From contig NZ_JASSOT010000057.1 in assembly GCF_030238365.1 (NCBI RefSeq), forward strand, positions 25,931 through 89,930: a stretch of 64,000 nt of DNA, written 5' to 3'. The notes beneath the pieces are model-generated. The model did no database searches and was not told where the DNA came from. It saw nothing but the letters and a program-made list of their open reading frames with translations. Of this stretch, positions 9,703 through 20,901 are shown piece after piece (within the stretch, counting starts at the first letter, position 1; each line of letters opens with the position of its first letter). The translations under genes were made by a program, and so were the position numbers. The stretch comes from Lelliottia wanjuensis (GTDB taxonomy: Bacteria > Pseudomonadota > Gammaproteobacteria > Enterobacterales > Enterobacteriaceae).

Positions 9703-9904
9703 GTAGATGCTCATTCCATCTCTTATGTTCGCCTTCGTGCCTCATAAACTCAGGAATGACGCAGAGCCATTTAAGGTGCTTATCGTCCACAGACAGATGT
9801 CGCTTCGGCCTCATCAAACACCATGGACATAACGTTGAGTGAAGCACCACATATGTTGTCAAACAGACCTGTTTAACGCCTGCTTTTATAGCAGGCGTTT
9901 TTTT
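9703..9904 (+). ncRNA. glmZ: small RNA GlmZ
   Basis: GlmZ activates translation of glmS mRNA by base-pairing with Hfq and is cleaved by RNase E with RapZ; GlmY acts as its decoy. The 5' end GTAGATGCTCATTCCATCTC, the central CACCATGGACATAACGTTGAGTG segment and the position between proM and hemY match E. coli GlmZ. The 3' end is a terminator: AACGCCTGC and GCAGGCGTT around a seven-base loop, then seven Ts. About 202 bases compared with about 207 in E. coli. The rest of the 9441-9974 gap holds its promoter, enhancer sites and the hemY terminator. Confidence 0.93.
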
Positions 9905-9931
9905 ATGGGCGATTCCCGAAATAGCGGCCAT

Positions 9932-9956
9932 AAAAAAGGAGGCCCTGAGGCCTCCT
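9932..9956 (-). terminator. terminator of the hemCDXY operon
   Basis: On the minus strand AGGAGGCC and GGCCTCCT form a perfect eight-base stem around TCAG, followed by six Ts. It starts 19 bases after the hemY stop. Confidence 0.85.
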
Positions 9957-9974
9957 GATGCGCGGTGCTTGAGT

Positions 9975-11168
9975 TTACTGACCGTTATTCTGCAAGGTTA
10001 ACAGTAGGCCGTCGCGACGCATTGCTGCGGCTTCTTCCGGCTTGTGCTGCTTGTCCAGCGTGTCAGCCAGCCAGGCATAATCAAACGCGTCCGGGCGCTG
10101 TTTCAGCGCTGCGCGGAAGGCGAGGCTCGCCTCCTGCCATTCGCCGTGCTTCATCAGCGACTGGCCCAGCGTGCTCCACAGCAGCGGGCGGTCGCCCACG
10201 GTTTTGATCTGCTGGCGCAGCATTTTTTCCATCTGCTCAGGATTGTTGGTCCGAAGACGTGGGATCACCATCACCAGACGGTCATCATACTGACGTTTCA
10301 GGCCATCAAGGATGATCTCCTGCGCCGTGTCATGATCGTCACATTCGATGAGATGCTCGGCCATTGCCACCTGCAGCGGAACCTGCTGACGCGTTTTGCG
10401 GCTCTGGTTTTTCCACCAGGTTTTCAGACCGTCGCTGCCCAGATCGGCTCGTGCCTGATCCATCAGACCAATCCACGCCTGACGCTGCAGCGCATCGCGA
10501 TGTTCGTCATCGCCCACGTCGGCTTTCGCCATCGACGGAATGATATCCAGCAGTGAACCCCATGCGCCGGTGCGGATATAAGCCTGCTCGGCCAGACGCA
10601 GCACTTCCGGATGACGCGGGGTGATCTCCAGCAGACGGTCAACGCCATGACGCGCAGCGTGATTCTCGTTACGCGCCAGCTGAATGCGCACGCGGGTAAT
10701 TTCCACCGGGATCTGATCGTTCGATGACAGCTCCGACGCGCGCTCAAGATGCTGATTCGCGCGCGCTTCATCCCCGCGCTGCTGGGCGGCTTCGGCGGCT
10801 AACAGATAGTTCACCACCGGCTGCTCGGCGTGATCGGCATTTTTCGACATCAGCTTTTCAACCTGCTGATAATCGCCTTCCGCCAGTTTGAGCAGCGCCT
10901 GTTCGGTCTGTTTGCGCGCGCGACGGCGTTTGCGCCCGACGAACCAGCCGCGGGTGTGCGCCCCGGTACGGAAGATGCGGCGCAGGATCCATTCGATCGC
11001 AAACAGCACCACCATGGTCAGGATCAAGATGATCACCAGACCCGTGACGCTGGTTTCGATGTTGTAGTTATCGGTCTGGATCAGGACATAGCCCTGGTGA
11101 CCCGCAATCAGCGGACCCAGCACGATCCCGGCGATCAGCAATAAGAAGAGTAATAAGACTTTTAACAT
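9975..11168 (-). CDS. hemY: HemY, TPR-containing membrane protein of the hem operon
   Basis: HemY is an inner-membrane protein with two N-terminal membrane segments (about residues 2-20 and 38-62) and a cytoplasmic tetratricopeptide-repeat region from about residue 80 to the end. It is linked to heme homeostasis and interacts with heme-synthesis enzymes. I chose the ATG at 11168 (MLKVLLLF), giving 397 residues against 398 in E. coli; a GTG six bases upstream is also in frame. The hemX stop lies three bases before this ATG, so the genes are translationally coupled. Despite its name it is not the Bacillus-type protoporphyrinogen oxidase. Confidence 0.93.
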   Translation of the reverse strand: MLKVLLLFLLLIAGIVLGPLIAGHQGYVLIQTDNYNIETSVTGLVIILILTMVVLFAIEWILRRIFRTGAHTRGWFVGRKRRRARKQTEQALLKLAEGDYQQVEKLMSKNADHAEQPVVNYLLAAEAAQQRGDEARANQHLERASELSSNDQIPVEITRVRIQLARNENHAARHGVDRLLEITPRHPEVLRLAEQAYIRTGAWGSLLDIIPSMAKADVGDDEHRDALQRQAWIGLMDQARADLGSDGLKTWWKNQSRKTRQQVPLQVAMAEHLIECDDHDTAQEIILDGLKRQYDDRLVMVIPRLRTNNPEQMEKMLRQQIKTVGDRPLLWSTLGQSLMKHGEWQEASLAFRAALKQRPDAFDYAWLADTLDKQHKPEEAAAMRRDGLLLTLQNNGQ

Positions 11169-11170
11169 GA

Positions 11171-12358
11171 TCACTCTCCTTGAGGTGCGCTTTCAGGGGC
11201 AGGCGCAGGGGCTGCTGCATCCGGCTGTGCGGCCACGCCTGGCTGAGCCAGCAGGTTGCGCACGCGGGTTTGCATCAGTTTTTCCAGAATCGGCTGGCTT
11301 TCCAGTTTGTCCGGGACGTTCATGGTGATGTTCTGCTGACTGAGCTTATCAACATCGTCCAGGAACGCGGTGGTGGTGGCATCGCTGGTGTCGTAGTAAG
11401 CACGCACCCACGTCGAAACATTATCCAGCGCCTGTTTGTAGGTCTCTTCCTGATGACGCGGTACCGCCTGCGCGGCGACCAGCAGACGGGAGCGAATATT
11501 CTCGCGCAGATAGACATCCTGATTTGGCGCTAACAGCGGAACGGCGGTTTCATCGCGGCGGCGGACGGTTATAAAGCTGTCCATGAAGTTCTGCCAGCTT
11601 TTCTGCAGGTTGATGCGCCACTCGCTCAGGGAGCTCGACAGCTCGGTGCCGTCGGAATCCATCGGGGAGTCGTCGTCGTTGTTATCCGCGAGACGCAGGT
11701 TATCAATCGAGTTCGCCAGCTGATTAACCTTGAGGATAATGCCGTCGTAATCCACCTGCGAAACCGCGCCGAGGCTGGCGATGTCTTCGGTAATCGCGCG
11801 ACGGGCGACGATCAGGCTTGGGTCGTTCATATCGGCCAGGCTGGCGTCGGCGCTTTTCAGCAGCGCGGCGGCAGTGGTGACATCCTGATCGCTCCACAGC
11901 TTACGCCCAGCCAGTTTGACCAGGAAATCGGCCTGAGAGAGCAGCCAGGTTTTGGCATCGGTCCCGGAAATGGTCGCCACTTTCTGCTGCACTTCGCCGA
12001 GCTGTTTGGTCAGCTCTTCCTGACGGGAATGGGCTTCGGCCAGCTGCGTAGATTGCTGCTTAATGACGCCTTCCAGTTCGGTTTTCTGCGTCTCCTGCGC
12101 TTTTTGCAGGGCAGTAATTTGATTCACCAGCGCATCGCTGGTCATCGTCTGGTTAGTGGCCTGCTTTTTCACCAGACCGTACAAGCCGACACCGGCCGCC
12201 AGCGCAATGGCGATAGCGATCGCGCTCAACGCGAGGCTGGTTTTATTGCTGCCGTTTTTTTTCTCAACAATCTGTTCAGTCTTCTCTGGCTGCGGCGGGG
12301 TGGCCACAGTCTCCCTGGTCTCTTCAACCACGGCGGAGGATTTTTCTTGTTCCGTCAT
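11171..12358 (-). CDS. hemX: HemX, inner-membrane protein of the hem operon
   Basis: The 395-residue protein has a charged cytoplasmic N-terminus, one membrane segment near residues 38-62 ([21 protein letters not shown]), a coiled-coil rich in Q, E and K at about 75-130, and a long periplasmic domain ending in a Pro/Ala-rich tail. It was once annotated as uroporphyrinogen III methyltransferase, but it lacks the SAM-binding methyltransferase fold and is better described as a membrane anchor or scaffold. It follows hemD by 21 bases and precedes hemY. Confidence 0.92.
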   Translation of the reverse strand: MTEQEKSSAVVEETRETVATPPQPEKTEQIVEKKNGSNKTSLALSAIAIAIALAAGVGLYGLVKKQATNQTMTSDALVNQITALQKAQETQKTELEGVIKQQSTQLAEAHSRQEELTKQLGEVQQKVATISGTDAKTWLLSQADFLVKLAGRKLWSDQDVTTAAALLKSADASLADMNDPSLIVARRAITEDIASLGAVSQVDYDGIILKVNQLANSIDNLRLADNNDDDSPMDSDGTELSSSLSEWRINLQKSWQNFMDSFITVRRRDETAVPLLAPNQDVYLRENIRSRLLVAAQAVPRHQEETYKQALDNVSTWVRAYYDTSDATTTAFLDDVDKLSQQNITMNVPDKLESQPILEKLMQTRVRNLLAQPGVAAQPDAAAPAPAPESAPQGE

Positions 12359-12379
12359 TATGGCTTCCCATTATGAGAG

Positions 12380-13120
12380 TTATTGTAATGCGCGCAGCAG
12401 CGCATCGTTGTCGGCGTTATCAGCGATCCGAATATCTTGCCAGCCCAGTTCCCGGGCGAGGTTCGCCAGACGCTCGCTGACGACCAGAAGTCGACAGCTG
12501 AGTAACCAGTTTTCACGATACCATTGCGGAATCAGCGACCAGAGCTGCTGGAGCATTTCGCCGCTGGTGATGACCACCGTATCCACGCCGCGCGTGTGCC
12601 AGCGCATCGCTTCCTCTGCACCGTCATAATATTTGGCACAGCGCTGGTAGCATTCGCAGAAGGTCACGTCAGCCCCACGGGCGCTTAAGGTTTCACCCAG
12701 TAATTCACGACCACCGTTCCCGCGAAGGATCAGCGCGCGCTTGCCTGCAACAGTTTGTAATTCAGGTAATTGTAGCAAGATTTCGCTGATTTCCCGATCT
12801 AACGGGTATTGAACGTCAATTCCGCTGACCGCATGCAGGGCCAGGGCTGTGGTGCGTCCAATGGCGAAATAGCGTGGCACAGTCGGCCAGCTTTGCTTCT
12901 CTTGCTGCAGTTGGGCGTGAGCAAATTCCACGGCGTGTTGCGATAAGGCGAAAACCAAATCGCCTTCCTTCAGGGCATGAAGATGGTCGGCGAGCGCAGA
13001 GAGCTGCCGACCCGGGGAGAACTCAATCAGCGGAAAACTCCATGCCACCTGCCCCAGTGCGCGCAGACGGCTCACTAACTGCTCTCCTGCGGGAGAAGGG
13101 CGGGTGACGAGAATACTCAT
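12380..13120 (-). CDS. hemD: uroporphyrinogen-III synthase
   Basis: HemD cyclises hydroxymethylbilane to uroporphyrinogen III with inversion of ring D. The 246-residue protein has the two-domain HemD layout, starting [12 protein letters not shown] and including the linker and [13 protein letters not shown] near residue 130. Length equals E. coli HemD. The start ATG overlaps the hemC stop as ATGA, so it is translated with the enzyme that makes its unstable substrate. Confidence 0.95.
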   Translation of the reverse strand: MSILVTRPSPAGEQLVSRLRALGQVAWSFPLIEFSPGRQLSALADHLHALKEGDLVFALSQHAVEFAHAQLQQEKQSWPTVPRYFAIGRTTALALHAVSGIDVQYPLDREISEILLQLPELQTVAGKRALILRGNGGRELLGETLSARGADVTFCECYQRCAKYYDGAEEAMRWHTRGVDTVVITSGEMLQQLWSLIPQWYRENWLLSCRLLVVSERLANLARELGWQDIRIADNADNDALLRALQ

Positions 13121-14058
13121 GCTGGTGGCTCTCCATTGTAGACGTCTGCCAGGATCTCACGTGCGCCGTTATTCAGCAGCTCTTCGGCCAGAGAAATGCC
13201 GAGCGCTTCGGCGTCTGCTGCCGGGCCGCGGCGTTCACCGCGCACCATCTGTGAACCGTCCGGCGCGCCAACCAGCGCACGCAGCCAGAGTTCACCGTCG
13301 GTTAATTCAGCATAGCTGCCAATCGGCACCTGACAGCCGCCTTCCAGACGGGTATTCATCGCGCGCTCTGCCTGAACGCGAATCGCGGTCTCGTCGTGAT
13401 TGAGCGGGGCAAGCAGACTGCGGGTGCGCTCGTCATCAAGACGACACTCAATTCCTACCGCGCCCTGACCGACAGCCGGAAGGGAAAGCTCAGGCGGAAG
13501 GGCGACACGCACACGAGATTCCAGCCCCAGACGCTTCAGGCCCGCAACCGCCAGAATAATGGCGTCGTAATCGCCGTTGTCCAGTTTACCGAGACGCGTA
13601 CCGACGTTACCGCGCAGGGAGCGAATCACCAGATCCGGGCGGCGTTCAGCCAGCTGACACTGACGGCGTAAACTTGACGTGCCAACCACGCTCCCGAGAG
13701 GTAAATCATCAAGGGAGGCGTAGTGGTTGGAGACAAACGCATCGCGCGGATCTTCGCGCTCACAAATCGTCACCAGGCCCAATCCCTCAGGGAATTCGAC
13801 CGGAACATCTTTCATGGAATGGACGGCGATATCGGCGCGATTCTCAAGCAGTGCAACTTCCAGCTCTTTGACAAACAGGCCTTTTCCGCCCACTTTCGCG
13901 AGAGGGGTATCAAGGATCACATCCCCGCGCGTCACCATCGGAACCAGTTCGACACGCAGCCCTGAATGGCAGGCTTCGAGGCGCTGCTTAACATATTGTG
14001 CCTGCCAGAGCGCAAGGGGGCTTTGGCGTGTGGCAATTCTCAAAACATTGTCTAACAT
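13117..14058 (-). CDS. hemC: hydroxymethylbilane synthase (porphobilinogen deaminase)
   Basis: HemC joins four porphobilinogens into hydroxymethylbilane using a dipyrromethane cofactor bound to Cys242 in [11 protein letters not shown]. The conserved [25 protein letters not shown] and GTSSLRRQ motifs are present. The ATG at 14058 gives 313 residues and the N-terminus [19 protein letters not shown], identical in length to E. coli. In-frame starts up to 14079 would add seven residues and are less likely. The gene is divergent from cyaA. Confidence 0.95.
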   Translation of the reverse strand: MLDNVLRIATRQSPLALWQAQYVKQRLEACHSGLRVELVPMVTRGDVILDTPLAKVGGKGLFVKELEVALLENRADIAVHSMKDVPVEFPEGLGLVTICEREDPRDAFVSNHYASLDDLPLGSVVGTSSLRRQCQLAERRPDLVIRSLRGNVGTRLGKLDNGDYDAIILAVAGLKRLGLESRVRVALPPELSLPAVGQGAVGIECRLDDERTRSLLAPLNHDETAIRVQAERAMNTRLEGGCQVPIGSYAELTDGELWLRALVGAPDGSQMVRGERRGPAADAEALGISLAEELLNNGAREILADVYNGEPPA

Positions 14059-14184
14059 GCTTGTTACCGTCATTATCAATCGCTGACCATCCTAACATTG
14101 TTGACTCTGGGATGTCAGTTTTACGGTCGATGAAGGGGTGAGGGACAAGGCGGTGCGCAGGACACCCGCTGCCGTATTAAGGAA

Positions 14185-14211
14185 TTTACACGCACAGAAC
14201 GGTGCTACACT
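14185..14211 (+). promoter_or_regulatory. candidate cyaA upstream promoter
   Basis: TTTACA at 14185-14190 and an extended -10, TGC-TACACT (hexamer 14206-14211), are 15 bases apart. The short spacer is offset by the TGn extension. The 347-base gap between hemC and cyaA also holds the CRP site at 14251 and a long untranslated leader. Confidence 0.4.
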
Positions 14212-14250
14212 TGTATGTAGCGCATCTTTCTTTACGGTCAATCGGCAAGG

Positions 14251-14266
14251 TGTTAAATTGATCACG
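14251..14266 (+). promoter_or_regulatory. CRP site in the cyaA promoter region
   Basis: TGTTA-N6-TCACG matches the CRP consensus TGTGA-N6-TCACA at eight of ten positions. In E. coli a CRP site of nearly the same sequence overlaps cyaA promoter P2 and lets cAMP-CRP repress adenylate cyclase synthesis. Confidence 0.75.
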
Positions 14267-14405
14267 TTTTAGACCATTTTTTCGTCGCTACCACCATAAA
14301 GTGAGAGACAAAAAAGGGTAACGGTTCTTTTTTGAAATACTGCGGGCTCGTAATCATTCGCTCTTTTGAACGATTGCTACGTCCGGCAACATCAGGCGAT
14401 ATGTC

Positions 14406-16949
14406 TTGTACCTCTATATTGAGACTCTGAAACAGAGACTGGATGCCATAAATCAATTGCGCGTGGATCGTGCGCTTGCTGCCATGGGACCTGCTTTCCA
14501 ACAGGTTTACAGTCTGCTGCCAACATTACTGCACTATCACCATCCGCTGATGCCGGGTTACCTTGATGGTAACGTTCCCCAGGGCATATGTATTTTCACG
14601 CCTGATGAAACCCAGCAGCACTATCTGAGCGAGCTGGAACTCTACCGCGGTATGCCGCCGCAAGAATCCCCGAAAGGTGAGCTGCCGATTACCGGCGTCT
14701 ACACCATGGGGAGTACCTCGTCCGTAGGACAAAGCTGCTCTTCTGACCTGGATATCTGGGTCTGCCATCAATCCTGGCTCGATAACGACGAGCGTCAGCT
14801 GCTGCAGCGTAAATGCAGCCTGCTGGAAAGCTGGGCGGCATCGCTCGGCGTGGAAGTGAGCTTCTTCCTGATCGATGAGAACCGTTTCCGCCATAACGAA
14901 AGTGGCAGTCTCGGCGGTGAAGACTGCGGCTCCACGCAGCACATTTTGCTGCTCGACGAATTTTACCGTAGCGCCGTGCGTCTCGCCGGGAAGCGTATTC
15001 TGTGGAATATGGTGCCGTGCGAAGAAGAAGAGCATTACGACGACTACGTCATGTCGCTCTATTCTCAGGGCGTACTGACGCCAAACGAATGGCTGGATTT
15101 GGGCGGTTTAAGCTCCCTGTCCGCCGAAGAGTATTTTGGCGCGAGCCTGTGGCAGCTCTATAAAAGTATCGATTCACCGTACAAAGCGGTGCTGAAAACC
15201 CTGCTGCTCGAAGCCTACTCCTGGGAATACCCGACGCCACGCCTGCTGGCAAAAGATATCAAACAGCGTCTGCACGACGGGGAGATCGTTTCCTTCGGCC
15301 TCGATGCTTACTGCATGATGCTCGAACGCGTCACCGAATACCTGAAAGCCATTGATGACACCACGCGTCTCGACCTGGTGCGTCGATGTTTCTATCTCAA
15401 AGTCTGTGAAAAACTCAGCCGCGAACGCGCATGCGTTGGCTGGCGTCGTGAAGTGGTCAGTCAGTTAGTCAAAGAGTGGGGATGGGACGAAGAGCGTCTG
15501 TCCATGCTCGATAACCGCGCCAACTGGAAAATCGATCAGGTGCGTGAAGCGCACAACGAACTGCTCGATGCGATGATGCAGAGCTACCGCAACCTGATTC
15601 GCTTCGCCCGCCGTAATAACCTCAGCGTCTCCGCCAGCCCGCAGGATATCGGTGTCTTGACCCGTAAACTGTACGCCGCGTTCGAAGCGCTGCCGGGCAA
15701 AGTCACGCTGGTGAACCCGCAGATTTCGCCTGACCTGTCAGAACCGAACCTGACCTTTATCTATGTTCCGCCAGGCCGCGCCAACCGCACCGGCTGGTAT
15801 CTGTACAACCGTGCGCCAAGCATGGATTCGATCATCAGCCATCAGCCGCTGGAATATAACCGCTATCTGAACAAGCTGGTGGCCTGGGCCTGGTTTAACG
15901 GCCTGTTGACGTCGCGTACCCGCCTGTTTATCAAAGGCAACGACGTCGTCGATCTCGCCAAATTGCAGGAAATGGTCGCCGATGTGTCGCACCACTTCCC
16001 GCTGCGTCTGCCCGCGCCGACGCCAAAAGCGCTCTACAGCCCGTGTGAAATTCGCCATCTGGCGATTATCGTCAACCTGGAATACGACCCGACGGCGGCC
16101 TTCCGCAATCAGGTGGTCCATTTTGATTTCCGCAAGCTGGATGTCTTTAGCTTTGGCGAGCAGCAAAACTGCCTGGTGGGCAGCGTTGACCTGCTGTATC
16201 GCAACTCGTGGAACGAAGTGCGTACTCTGCATTTCAACGGCGAGCAGGCGATGATCGAAGCCCTGAAAACCATTCTCGGCAAAATGCACCAGGACGCCGC
16301 ACCGCCGGATAGCGTGGAAGTGTTCTGCTACAGCCAGCATCTGCGCGGTCTGATTCGCACCCGCGTGCAGCAGCTGGTGTCCGAATGCATCGAACTGCGC
16401 CTGTCCAGCACGCGTCAGGAAACCGGACGCTTCAAAGCGCTCCGCGTCTCCGGCCAGACCTGGGGTCTGTTCTTTGAACGTCTGAACGTGTCGGTGCAGA
16501 AGCTGGAAAACGCGATTGAGTTTTACGGCGCGATTTCCCACAACAAGCTGCATGGCCTGTCCGTGCAGGTGGAAACCAACCACGTCAAACTGCCGCAGGT
16601 GGTGGATGGCTTTGCCAGCGAAGGGATTATTCAGTTCTTCTTCGAAGAGGCGGGGGATGAATCCGGGTTTAATATTTATATTCTGGATGAGACCAACCGC
16701 GCTGAGGTGTATCACCACTGCGAAGGCAGCAAAGAGGAGCTGGTGCGCGACGTCAGCCGCTTCTATTCGTCCTCACACGATCGCTTTACCTACGGCTCAA
16801 GCTTCATCAACTTCAACCTGCCGCAGTTCTATCAGATTGTGAAAGTTGATGGCCGCGCGCAGGTGATCCCGTTCCGCACCCAAACAATTGCTCCGGTGCC
16901 GATGAATGAGGACGCCAATCAGCCGCTGTTGCAGCAGTATTTCTCCTGA
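14406..16949 (+). CDS. cyaA: class I adenylate cyclase
   Basis: CyaA makes cAMP from ATP and is activated by phosphorylated EIIA-Glc, so it links sugar uptake to CRP. The 847-residue protein has the catalytic half at the N-terminus, with the nucleotidyltransferase motif [19 protein letters not shown] at about residues 100-118, and the regulatory half at the C-terminus, ending LLQQYFS. The start is a TTG at 14406 with a poor ribosome binding site, as in E. coli, where the weak start limits expression. E. coli CyaA has 848 residues. Confidence 0.96.
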   Translation: MYLYIETLKQRLDAINQLRVDRALAAMGPAFQQVYSLLPTLLHYHHPLMPGYLDGNVPQGICIFTPDETQQHYLSELELYRGMPPQESPKGELPITGVYTMGSTSSVGQSCSSDLDIWVCHQSWLDNDERQLLQRKCSLLESWAASLGVEVSFFLIDENRFRHNESGSLGGEDCGSTQHILLLDEFYRSAVRLAGKRILWNMVPCEEEEHYDDYVMSLYSQGVLTPNEWLDLGGLSSLSAEEYFGASLWQLYKSIDSPYKAVLKTLLLEAYSWEYPTPRLLAKDIKQRLHDGEIVSFGLDAYCMMLERVTEYLKAIDDTTRLDLVRRCFYLKVCEKLSRERACVGWRREVVSQLVKEWGWDEERLSMLDNRANWKIDQVREAHNELLDAMMQSYRNLIRFARRNNLSVSASPQDIGVLTRKLYAAFEALPGKVTLVNPQISPDLSEPNLTFIYVPPGRANRTGWYLYNRAPSMDSIISHQPLEYNRYLNKLVAWAWFNGLLTSRTRLFIKGNDVVDLAKLQEMVADVSHHFPLRLPAPTPKALYSPCEIRHLAIIVNLEYDPTAAFRNQVVHFDFRKLDVFSFGEQQNCLVGSVDLLYRNSWNEVRTLHFNGEQAMIEALKTILGKMHQDAAPPDSVEVFCYSQHLRGLIRTRVQQLVSECIELRLSSTRQETGRFKALRVSGQTWGLFFERLNVSVQKLENAIEFYGAISHNKLHGLSVQVETNHVKLPQVVDGFASEGIIQFFFEEAGDESGFNIYILDETNRAEVYHHCEGSKEELVRDVSRFYSSSHDRFTYGSSFINFNLPQFYQIVKVDGRAQVIPFRTQTIAPVPMNEDANQPLLQQYFS

Positions 16950-16955
16950 GGCGCG

Positions 16956-17044
16956 ATTGCCGGATGCGCTTTGCTTATCCGGCCTACGTTTCTGGCCTAC
17001 AACGACTCGAACGTAGGCCCGGTAAGCGCAGCGCCACCGGGCAA
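16956..17044. repeat. REP pair (BIME) between cyaA and cyaY
   Basis: GCCGGATGCGCTTTGCTTATCCGGCCTAC and its inverted counterpart GTAGGCCCGGTAAGCGCAGCGCCACCGGGC lie head to head between convergent genes. This is the standard enterobacterial REP arrangement, which protects mRNA 3' ends and may help termination. Confidence 0.85.
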
Positions 17045-17049
17045 CAGAC

Positions 17050-17370
17050 TTAGCGGAAACTCACTTCCTCACCCGCCTGCGCAGTAGCAGCCTGCTCCAG
17101 CAAATCCCAGAACGCTTCGCCGCTGCGGTCGCAAATCCACTCGTCACCTTTCAGATCAAAATGGTAGCCGCCCTGTTTTGTCGCCAGCCACACCTGGTGC
17201 AGCGGCTCCTGGCGGTTAATAATAATCTTGCTGCCGTTATCGAAGCTCAGCGTCAGCACGCCGCCGTTGATCTCACAATCGATATCGCTGTCGCCATCCC
17301 AGTCGTCCAGACGCTCTTCAATGGTCTGCCACAGGGTATCTGCCAGGCGATGGAATTCACTGTCATTCAT
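17050..17370 (-). CDS. cyaY: frataxin-like iron-sulfur cluster assembly protein
   Basis: CyaY is the bacterial frataxin and binds IscS and iron to tune Fe-S cluster assembly. The 106-residue protein has the acidic N-terminal helix ([19 protein letters not shown]) and the beta-sheet motif with [17 protein letters not shown] in the centre, as expected for the family. Length equals E. coli CyaY. It runs towards cyaA, with a BIME between the two stops. Confidence 0.94.
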   Translation of the reverse strand: MNDSEFHRLADTLWQTIEERLDDWDGDSDIDCEINGGVLTLSFDNGSKIIINRQEPLHQVWLATKQGGYHFDLKGDEWICDRSGEAFWDLLEQAATAQAGEEVSFR

Positions 17371-17507
17371 GGTTTTGTTCCTGTTTTTCGTGATGGCGGC
17401 AGTATAACGCTAAATAATTCCCGTTGCAGGAAAGCGGCTAACTCTTGCTTTTGTGCCTTCTCCTGCGATGATAGAAACAGAAAGCATGAACTTACGGGCA
17501 ACCTATA

Positions 17508-17711
17508 ATGAAAAACGTTTTTCGAACGCTTGCCGTTCTCATCACTTTGTTTAGTCTGACTGGCTGTGGTCTGAAAGGGCCGTTGTACTTCCCGCCGGCA
17601 GATAAAACCGCTCCGCCGCCAACCAAACCCGTGCCAAGCCAGATAGAGTCATCGACACCGGTGAGCAACGATCGCGGCGACAACGGTGGCCCAAGCCAGG
17701 TCAACTTCTGA
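17508..17711 (+). CDS. lptM: LPS translocon-assembly lipoprotein LptM
   Basis: This 67-residue protein (formerly YifL) has a lipoprotein signal peptide ending in the lipobox L17-T-G-C20, followed by GLKGPLYFPP and a disordered Pro-rich tail. Asp is absent at position +2, which fits outer-membrane sorting. LptM assists assembly and disulfide maturation of LptD in the outer-membrane LPS translocon. It lies 34 bases upstream of dapF in the same orientation. Confidence 0.92.
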   Translation: MKNVFRTLAVLITLFSLTGCGLKGPLYFPPADKTAPPPTKPVPSQIESSTPVSNDRGDNGGPSQVNF

Positions 17712-17745
17712 CAATCAGTTGTTCAACCGCGCAATGGAGTAAATG

Positions 17746-18570
17746 ATGCAGTTCTCTAAAATGCATGGCCTTGGCAACGATTTTATGGTCGTCGACGCGG
17801 TAACGCAGAATGTCTTTTTTTCCCCTGAGCTGATTCGTCGCCTGGCGGACAGGCATCTGGGAGTGGGGTTTGATCAGCTGCTGGTGGTCGAACCGCCCTA
17901 CGATCCCGATCTCGATTTTCACTACCGCATCTTTAATGCCGACGGTAGCGAAGTGTCTCAGTGCGGCAACGGTGCGCGCTGCTTTGCGCGCTTCGTGCGC
18001 CTGAAAGGGCTGACCAACAAGCGCGATATTCGTGTCAGCACGGCCAATGGCCGCATGGTGCTTAGCGTCACCGACGACGAGCTGGTGCGCGTCAACATGG
18101 GTGAGCCTAACTTCGAGCCATCGGCGGTTCCCTTCCGCGCTATCAAAGCGGAAAAGACCTATATTATGCGGGCGGCCGAGCAGACAGTATTGTGCGGCGT
18201 TGTCTCGATGGGCAATCCTCACTGCGTGATTCAGGTTGATGATGTGGATATCGCCGCCGTCGAAACCTTAGGCCCGATAATGGAAAGCCACGAACGCTTC
18301 CCGGAACGCGCCAATATTGGTTTCATGCAGGTGGTGAAACGCGAACACATCCGCCTGCGCGTGTACGAGCGCGGCGCGGGCGAAACGCGTGCCTGTGGCA
18401 GCGGCGCGTGCGCGGCTGTGGCTGTCGGCATCTCGCAAGGGTTACTGGCAGAAGAGGTTCGCGTGGAATTGCCGGGCGGTCGTCTTGATATCGCCTGGAA
18501 AGGTCCGGGTCATCCACTGTATATGACTGGCCCGGCGGCACACGTATACGACGGGTTTATCCATCTATGA
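17746..18570 (+). CDS. dapF: diaminopimelate epimerase
   Basis: DapF converts LL- to meso-diaminopimelate for lysine and peptidoglycan. Its two catalytic cysteines are visible: C73 in SQCGNGARC and C217 in ACGSGAC. I chose the second of two tandem ATGs (17746) because the GGAG at 17736-17739 is six bases from it but only three from the first; this gives 274 residues, the family length. The 3' end overlaps yigA by ATGA, and the gene leads the dapF-yigA-xerC-yigB-uvrD run. Confidence 0.95.
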   Translation: MQFSKMHGLGNDFMVVDAVTQNVFFSPELIRRLADRHLGVGFDQLLVVEPPYDPDLDFHYRIFNADGSEVSQCGNGARCFARFVRLKGLTNKRDIRVSTANGRMVLSVTDDELVRVNMGEPNFEPSAVPFRAIKAEKTYIMRAAEQTVLCGVVSMGNPHCVIQVDDVDIAAVETLGPIMESHERFPERANIGFMQVVKREHIRLRVYERGAGETRACGSGACAAVAVGISQGLLAEEVRVELPGGRLDIAWKGPGHPLYMTGPAAHVYDGFIHL

Positions 18571-19274
18571 AACAACCAGGGGAAGAACTGCAGGAGCTCA
18601 TAACGGAACTGGATGACAGGACGGTTGTGGATTATCTGCTGCGCAATCCTGAGTTTTTTATCCGCAATGCACGCGTGGTCGAACAGATGCGCGTGCCGCA
18701 TCCGGTGCGCGACACCGTCTCGCTGGTCGAATGGCACATGGCGCGCTCGCGCAAGCACATTGATCAGCTGGAAGAGAACATGACCCTGCTGATGGAACAG
18801 GCCAGCAACAACGAAAGTCTGTTTTATCGTCTGCTGCATCTGCAGGCGCGGCTGGCGTCGGCGCACAGTCTGGAAGAGTTCCTCAGCCGTTTTCATCGCT
18901 GGGCGCGCGAGCTTGGCCTGGCAGGTGCGACGATTCGCCTGTTCCCCGATCGCTGGCGCATCGGCGCACCCTCCGGTTTCACCCATCTGGCGATAAGCCG
19001 TCAGGCGTTTGAACCGCTGCGTATTCAGCGTCTTGGGCATGAACATCACTATCTCGGCCCGCTGAACGGACCGGAACTGTTGGTGGTACTGCCTGAGGCC
19101 AAAGCTATCGGTTCAGTGGCCATGTCCCTGATGGGGCGCGAAGGCGATCTGGGCGTGATGTTATTCACCAGCCGCGACGCGCATCATTACGAGCAGGGAC
19201 AAGGCACGCATCTGCTGCAGGAAATCGCCCTGATGCTCCCTGAGCTGCTGGAGCGCTGGATTGAGCGCGTATGA
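18567..19274 (+). CDS. yigA: DUF484 family protein YigA
   Basis: A 235-residue cytoplasmic protein of the DUF484 family, with an N-terminal helical segment, a coiled coil near residues 60-85 ([16 protein letters not shown]) and a GAF-like C-terminal domain. Its function is not established. It overlaps dapF upstream and xerC downstream by four bases each, an arrangement shared across enterobacteria, which suggests co-expression with XerC. Confidence 0.9.
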   Translation: MKQPGEELQELITELDDRTVVDYLLRNPEFFIRNARVVEQMRVPHPVRDTVSLVEWHMARSRKHIDQLEENMTLLMEQASNNESLFYRLLHLQARLASAHSLEEFLSRFHRWARELGLAGATIRLFPDRWRIGAPSGFTHLAISRQAFEPLRIQRLGHEHHYLGPLNGPELLVVLPEAKAIGSVAMSLMGREGDLGVMLFTSRDAHHYEQGQGTHLLQEIALMLPELLERWIERV

Positions 19275-20173
19275 CGGATTCCCTGCTTGCGCCTCTGGTA
19301 GCGCGTTTCCTGCGCTATCTGGGCGTTGAACGCCAGCTGAGCCCTATCACGCTGCTGAACTACCAGCGTCAGCTTGATGCCATCATGCAGATTGCCGACG
19401 AGATCGGCCTGAAGAGCTGGCAACACTGTGACGCGGCCACCGTACGCGGGTTTGTGGTGCGCAGCCGCCGCAAAGGCTTAGGCCCGGCGAGCCTCGCGTT
19501 ACGTCTTTCTGCCCTGCGCAGTTTCTTCGACTGGCTGGTGAGCCAGGGTGAACTCAAAGCCAATCCGGCGAAAGGCATCTCCACCCCGAAAGCCCCGCGT
19601 CATCTGCCAAAAAATATCGACGTCGATGATGTGAATCGTCTGCTGGATATCGATCTTAACGATCCGCTGGCGGTGCGCGATCGCGCCATGCTCGAAGTGA
19701 TGTACGGCGCGGGATTGCGTCTTTCTGAGCTGGTGGGTTTGGATCTTAAACATCTCGATCTCGATACCGGCGAAGTGTGGGTGATGGGGAAAGGCAGCAA
19801 AGAACGCCGTTTACCCATTGGCCGCAATGCGGTGGCGTGGATTGAACACTGGCTGGATTTGCGCGGCCTGTTTGGCGCGGAAGAGAACGCGCTGTTTCTC
19901 TCGAAGCTCGGGAAACGTATATCCGCGCGAAACGTACAGAAGCGTTTTGCCGAATGGGGCATCAAGCAGGGGCTGAACAGCCACGTTCACCCGCATAAAC
20001 TGCGCCACTCCTTTGCGACCCATATGCTGGAGTCCAGCGGCGATCTGCGCGGCGTGCAGGAGCTGTTAGGCCACGCCAATTTATCGACCACCCAAATCTA
20101 TACCCATCTTGATTTTCAACACCTTGCATCGGTGTATGACTCGGCGCATCCACGCGCAAAACGGGGGAAATAA
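19271..20173 (+). CDS. xerC: site-specific tyrosine recombinase XerC
   Basis: XerC works with XerD at dif to resolve chromosome dimers, and at plasmid cer/psi sites. The catalytic residues are all present: R150, K174, H242, R245, H268 and the nucleophile Y277 in TTQIYTHL. The N-terminal SAM-like core-binding domain spans about residues 8-95. Length is 300 residues compared with 298 in E. coli. It overlaps yigA by ATGA and shares one base with the start of yigB. Confidence 0.96.
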   Translation: MTDSLLAPLVARFLRYLGVERQLSPITLLNYQRQLDAIMQIADEIGLKSWQHCDAATVRGFVVRSRRKGLGPASLALRLSALRSFFDWLVSQGELKANPAKGISTPKAPRHLPKNIDVDDVNRLLDIDLNDPLAVRDRAMLEVMYGAGLRLSELVGLDLKHLDLDTGEVWVMGKGSKERRLPIGRNAVAWIEHWLDLRGLFGAEENALFLSKLGKRISARNVQKRFAEWGIKQGLNSHVHPHKLRHSFATHMLESSGDLRGVQELLGHANLSTTQIYTHLDFQHLASVYDSAHPRAKRGK

Positions 20174-20889
20174 TGCGTTTTTACCGCCCACTGGGTCAGA
20201 TCTCTGCCCTGACGTTTGACCTTGATGACACCCTTTACGACAACCGCGAGGTGATCCTGCGAACCGAGCAGGAAGCGCTGGCGTTTGTGCAAAACTACCA
20301 TCCCTCTTTAAAGACGCTGCAAAACAAAGATTTCCAGCGCCTGCGCCAGTTATTGCGTGAAACCGAACCGGAGATCTACCACGACGTGACCGAGTGGCGA
20401 CGTCGTGCCGTTGAGCAGGCGATGCTGAACGCCGGGCTGAGCGCGCAAGAGGCGGCGCTTGGCGCAGAGGCCTCGATGGCGAACTTTGCCAAATGGCGCA
20501 GCCGCATCGACGTGCCGCAGGAAACCCACGACACCCTGGCATTGCTGGCTAAAAAATGGCCGCTGGTGGCGATCACCAATGGCAACGCGCAGCCGGAACT
20601 GTTTGGTCTCGGCGACTATTTCGAGTTCGTCCTGCGCGCCGGTCCGCACGGGCGTGCGAAGCCGTTTAACGATATGTATCACCTGGCCGCGGAAAAACTC
20701 AGCCTGCCGCTCGGCGAGATTTTGCACGTGGGCGATGACCTGACCACCGACGTGGCGGGTGCGATCCGCTGCGGGATGCAGGCCTGCTGGATCAAACCGG
20801 AAAATGCCGACCTGATGCAGACCGCCGACAGCCGCCTGTTGCCGCACGTCGAAATTTCGCGGTTGGCATCCCTGACCACGCTGATATAA
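20173..20889 (+). CDS. yigB: HAD-family phosphatase YigB
   Basis: YigB is a HAD-like phosphatase that acts in riboflavin synthesis on 5-amino-6-(5-phospho-D-ribitylamino)uracil and also dephosphorylates FMN. Motif I is [10 protein letters not shown] with nucleophile D16 and acid D18; motif II is ITNGNAQ and motif [11 protein letters not shown] near residue 187. The 238-residue length equals E. coli. Its ATG overlaps the xerC TAA (TAATG). Confidence 0.93.
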   Translation: MRFYRPLGQISALTFDLDDTLYDNREVILRTEQEALAFVQNYHPSLKTLQNKDFQRLRQLLRETEPEIYHDVTEWRRRAVEQAMLNAGLSAQEAALGAEASMANFAKWRSRIDVPQETHDTLALLAKKWPLVAITNGNAQPELFGLGDYFEFVLRAGPHGRAKPFNDMYHLAAEKLSLPLGEILHVGDDLTTDVAGAIRCGMQACWIKPENADLMQTADSRLLPHVEISRLASLTTLI

Positions 20890-20901
20890 TCACCAGCAGT
20901 A

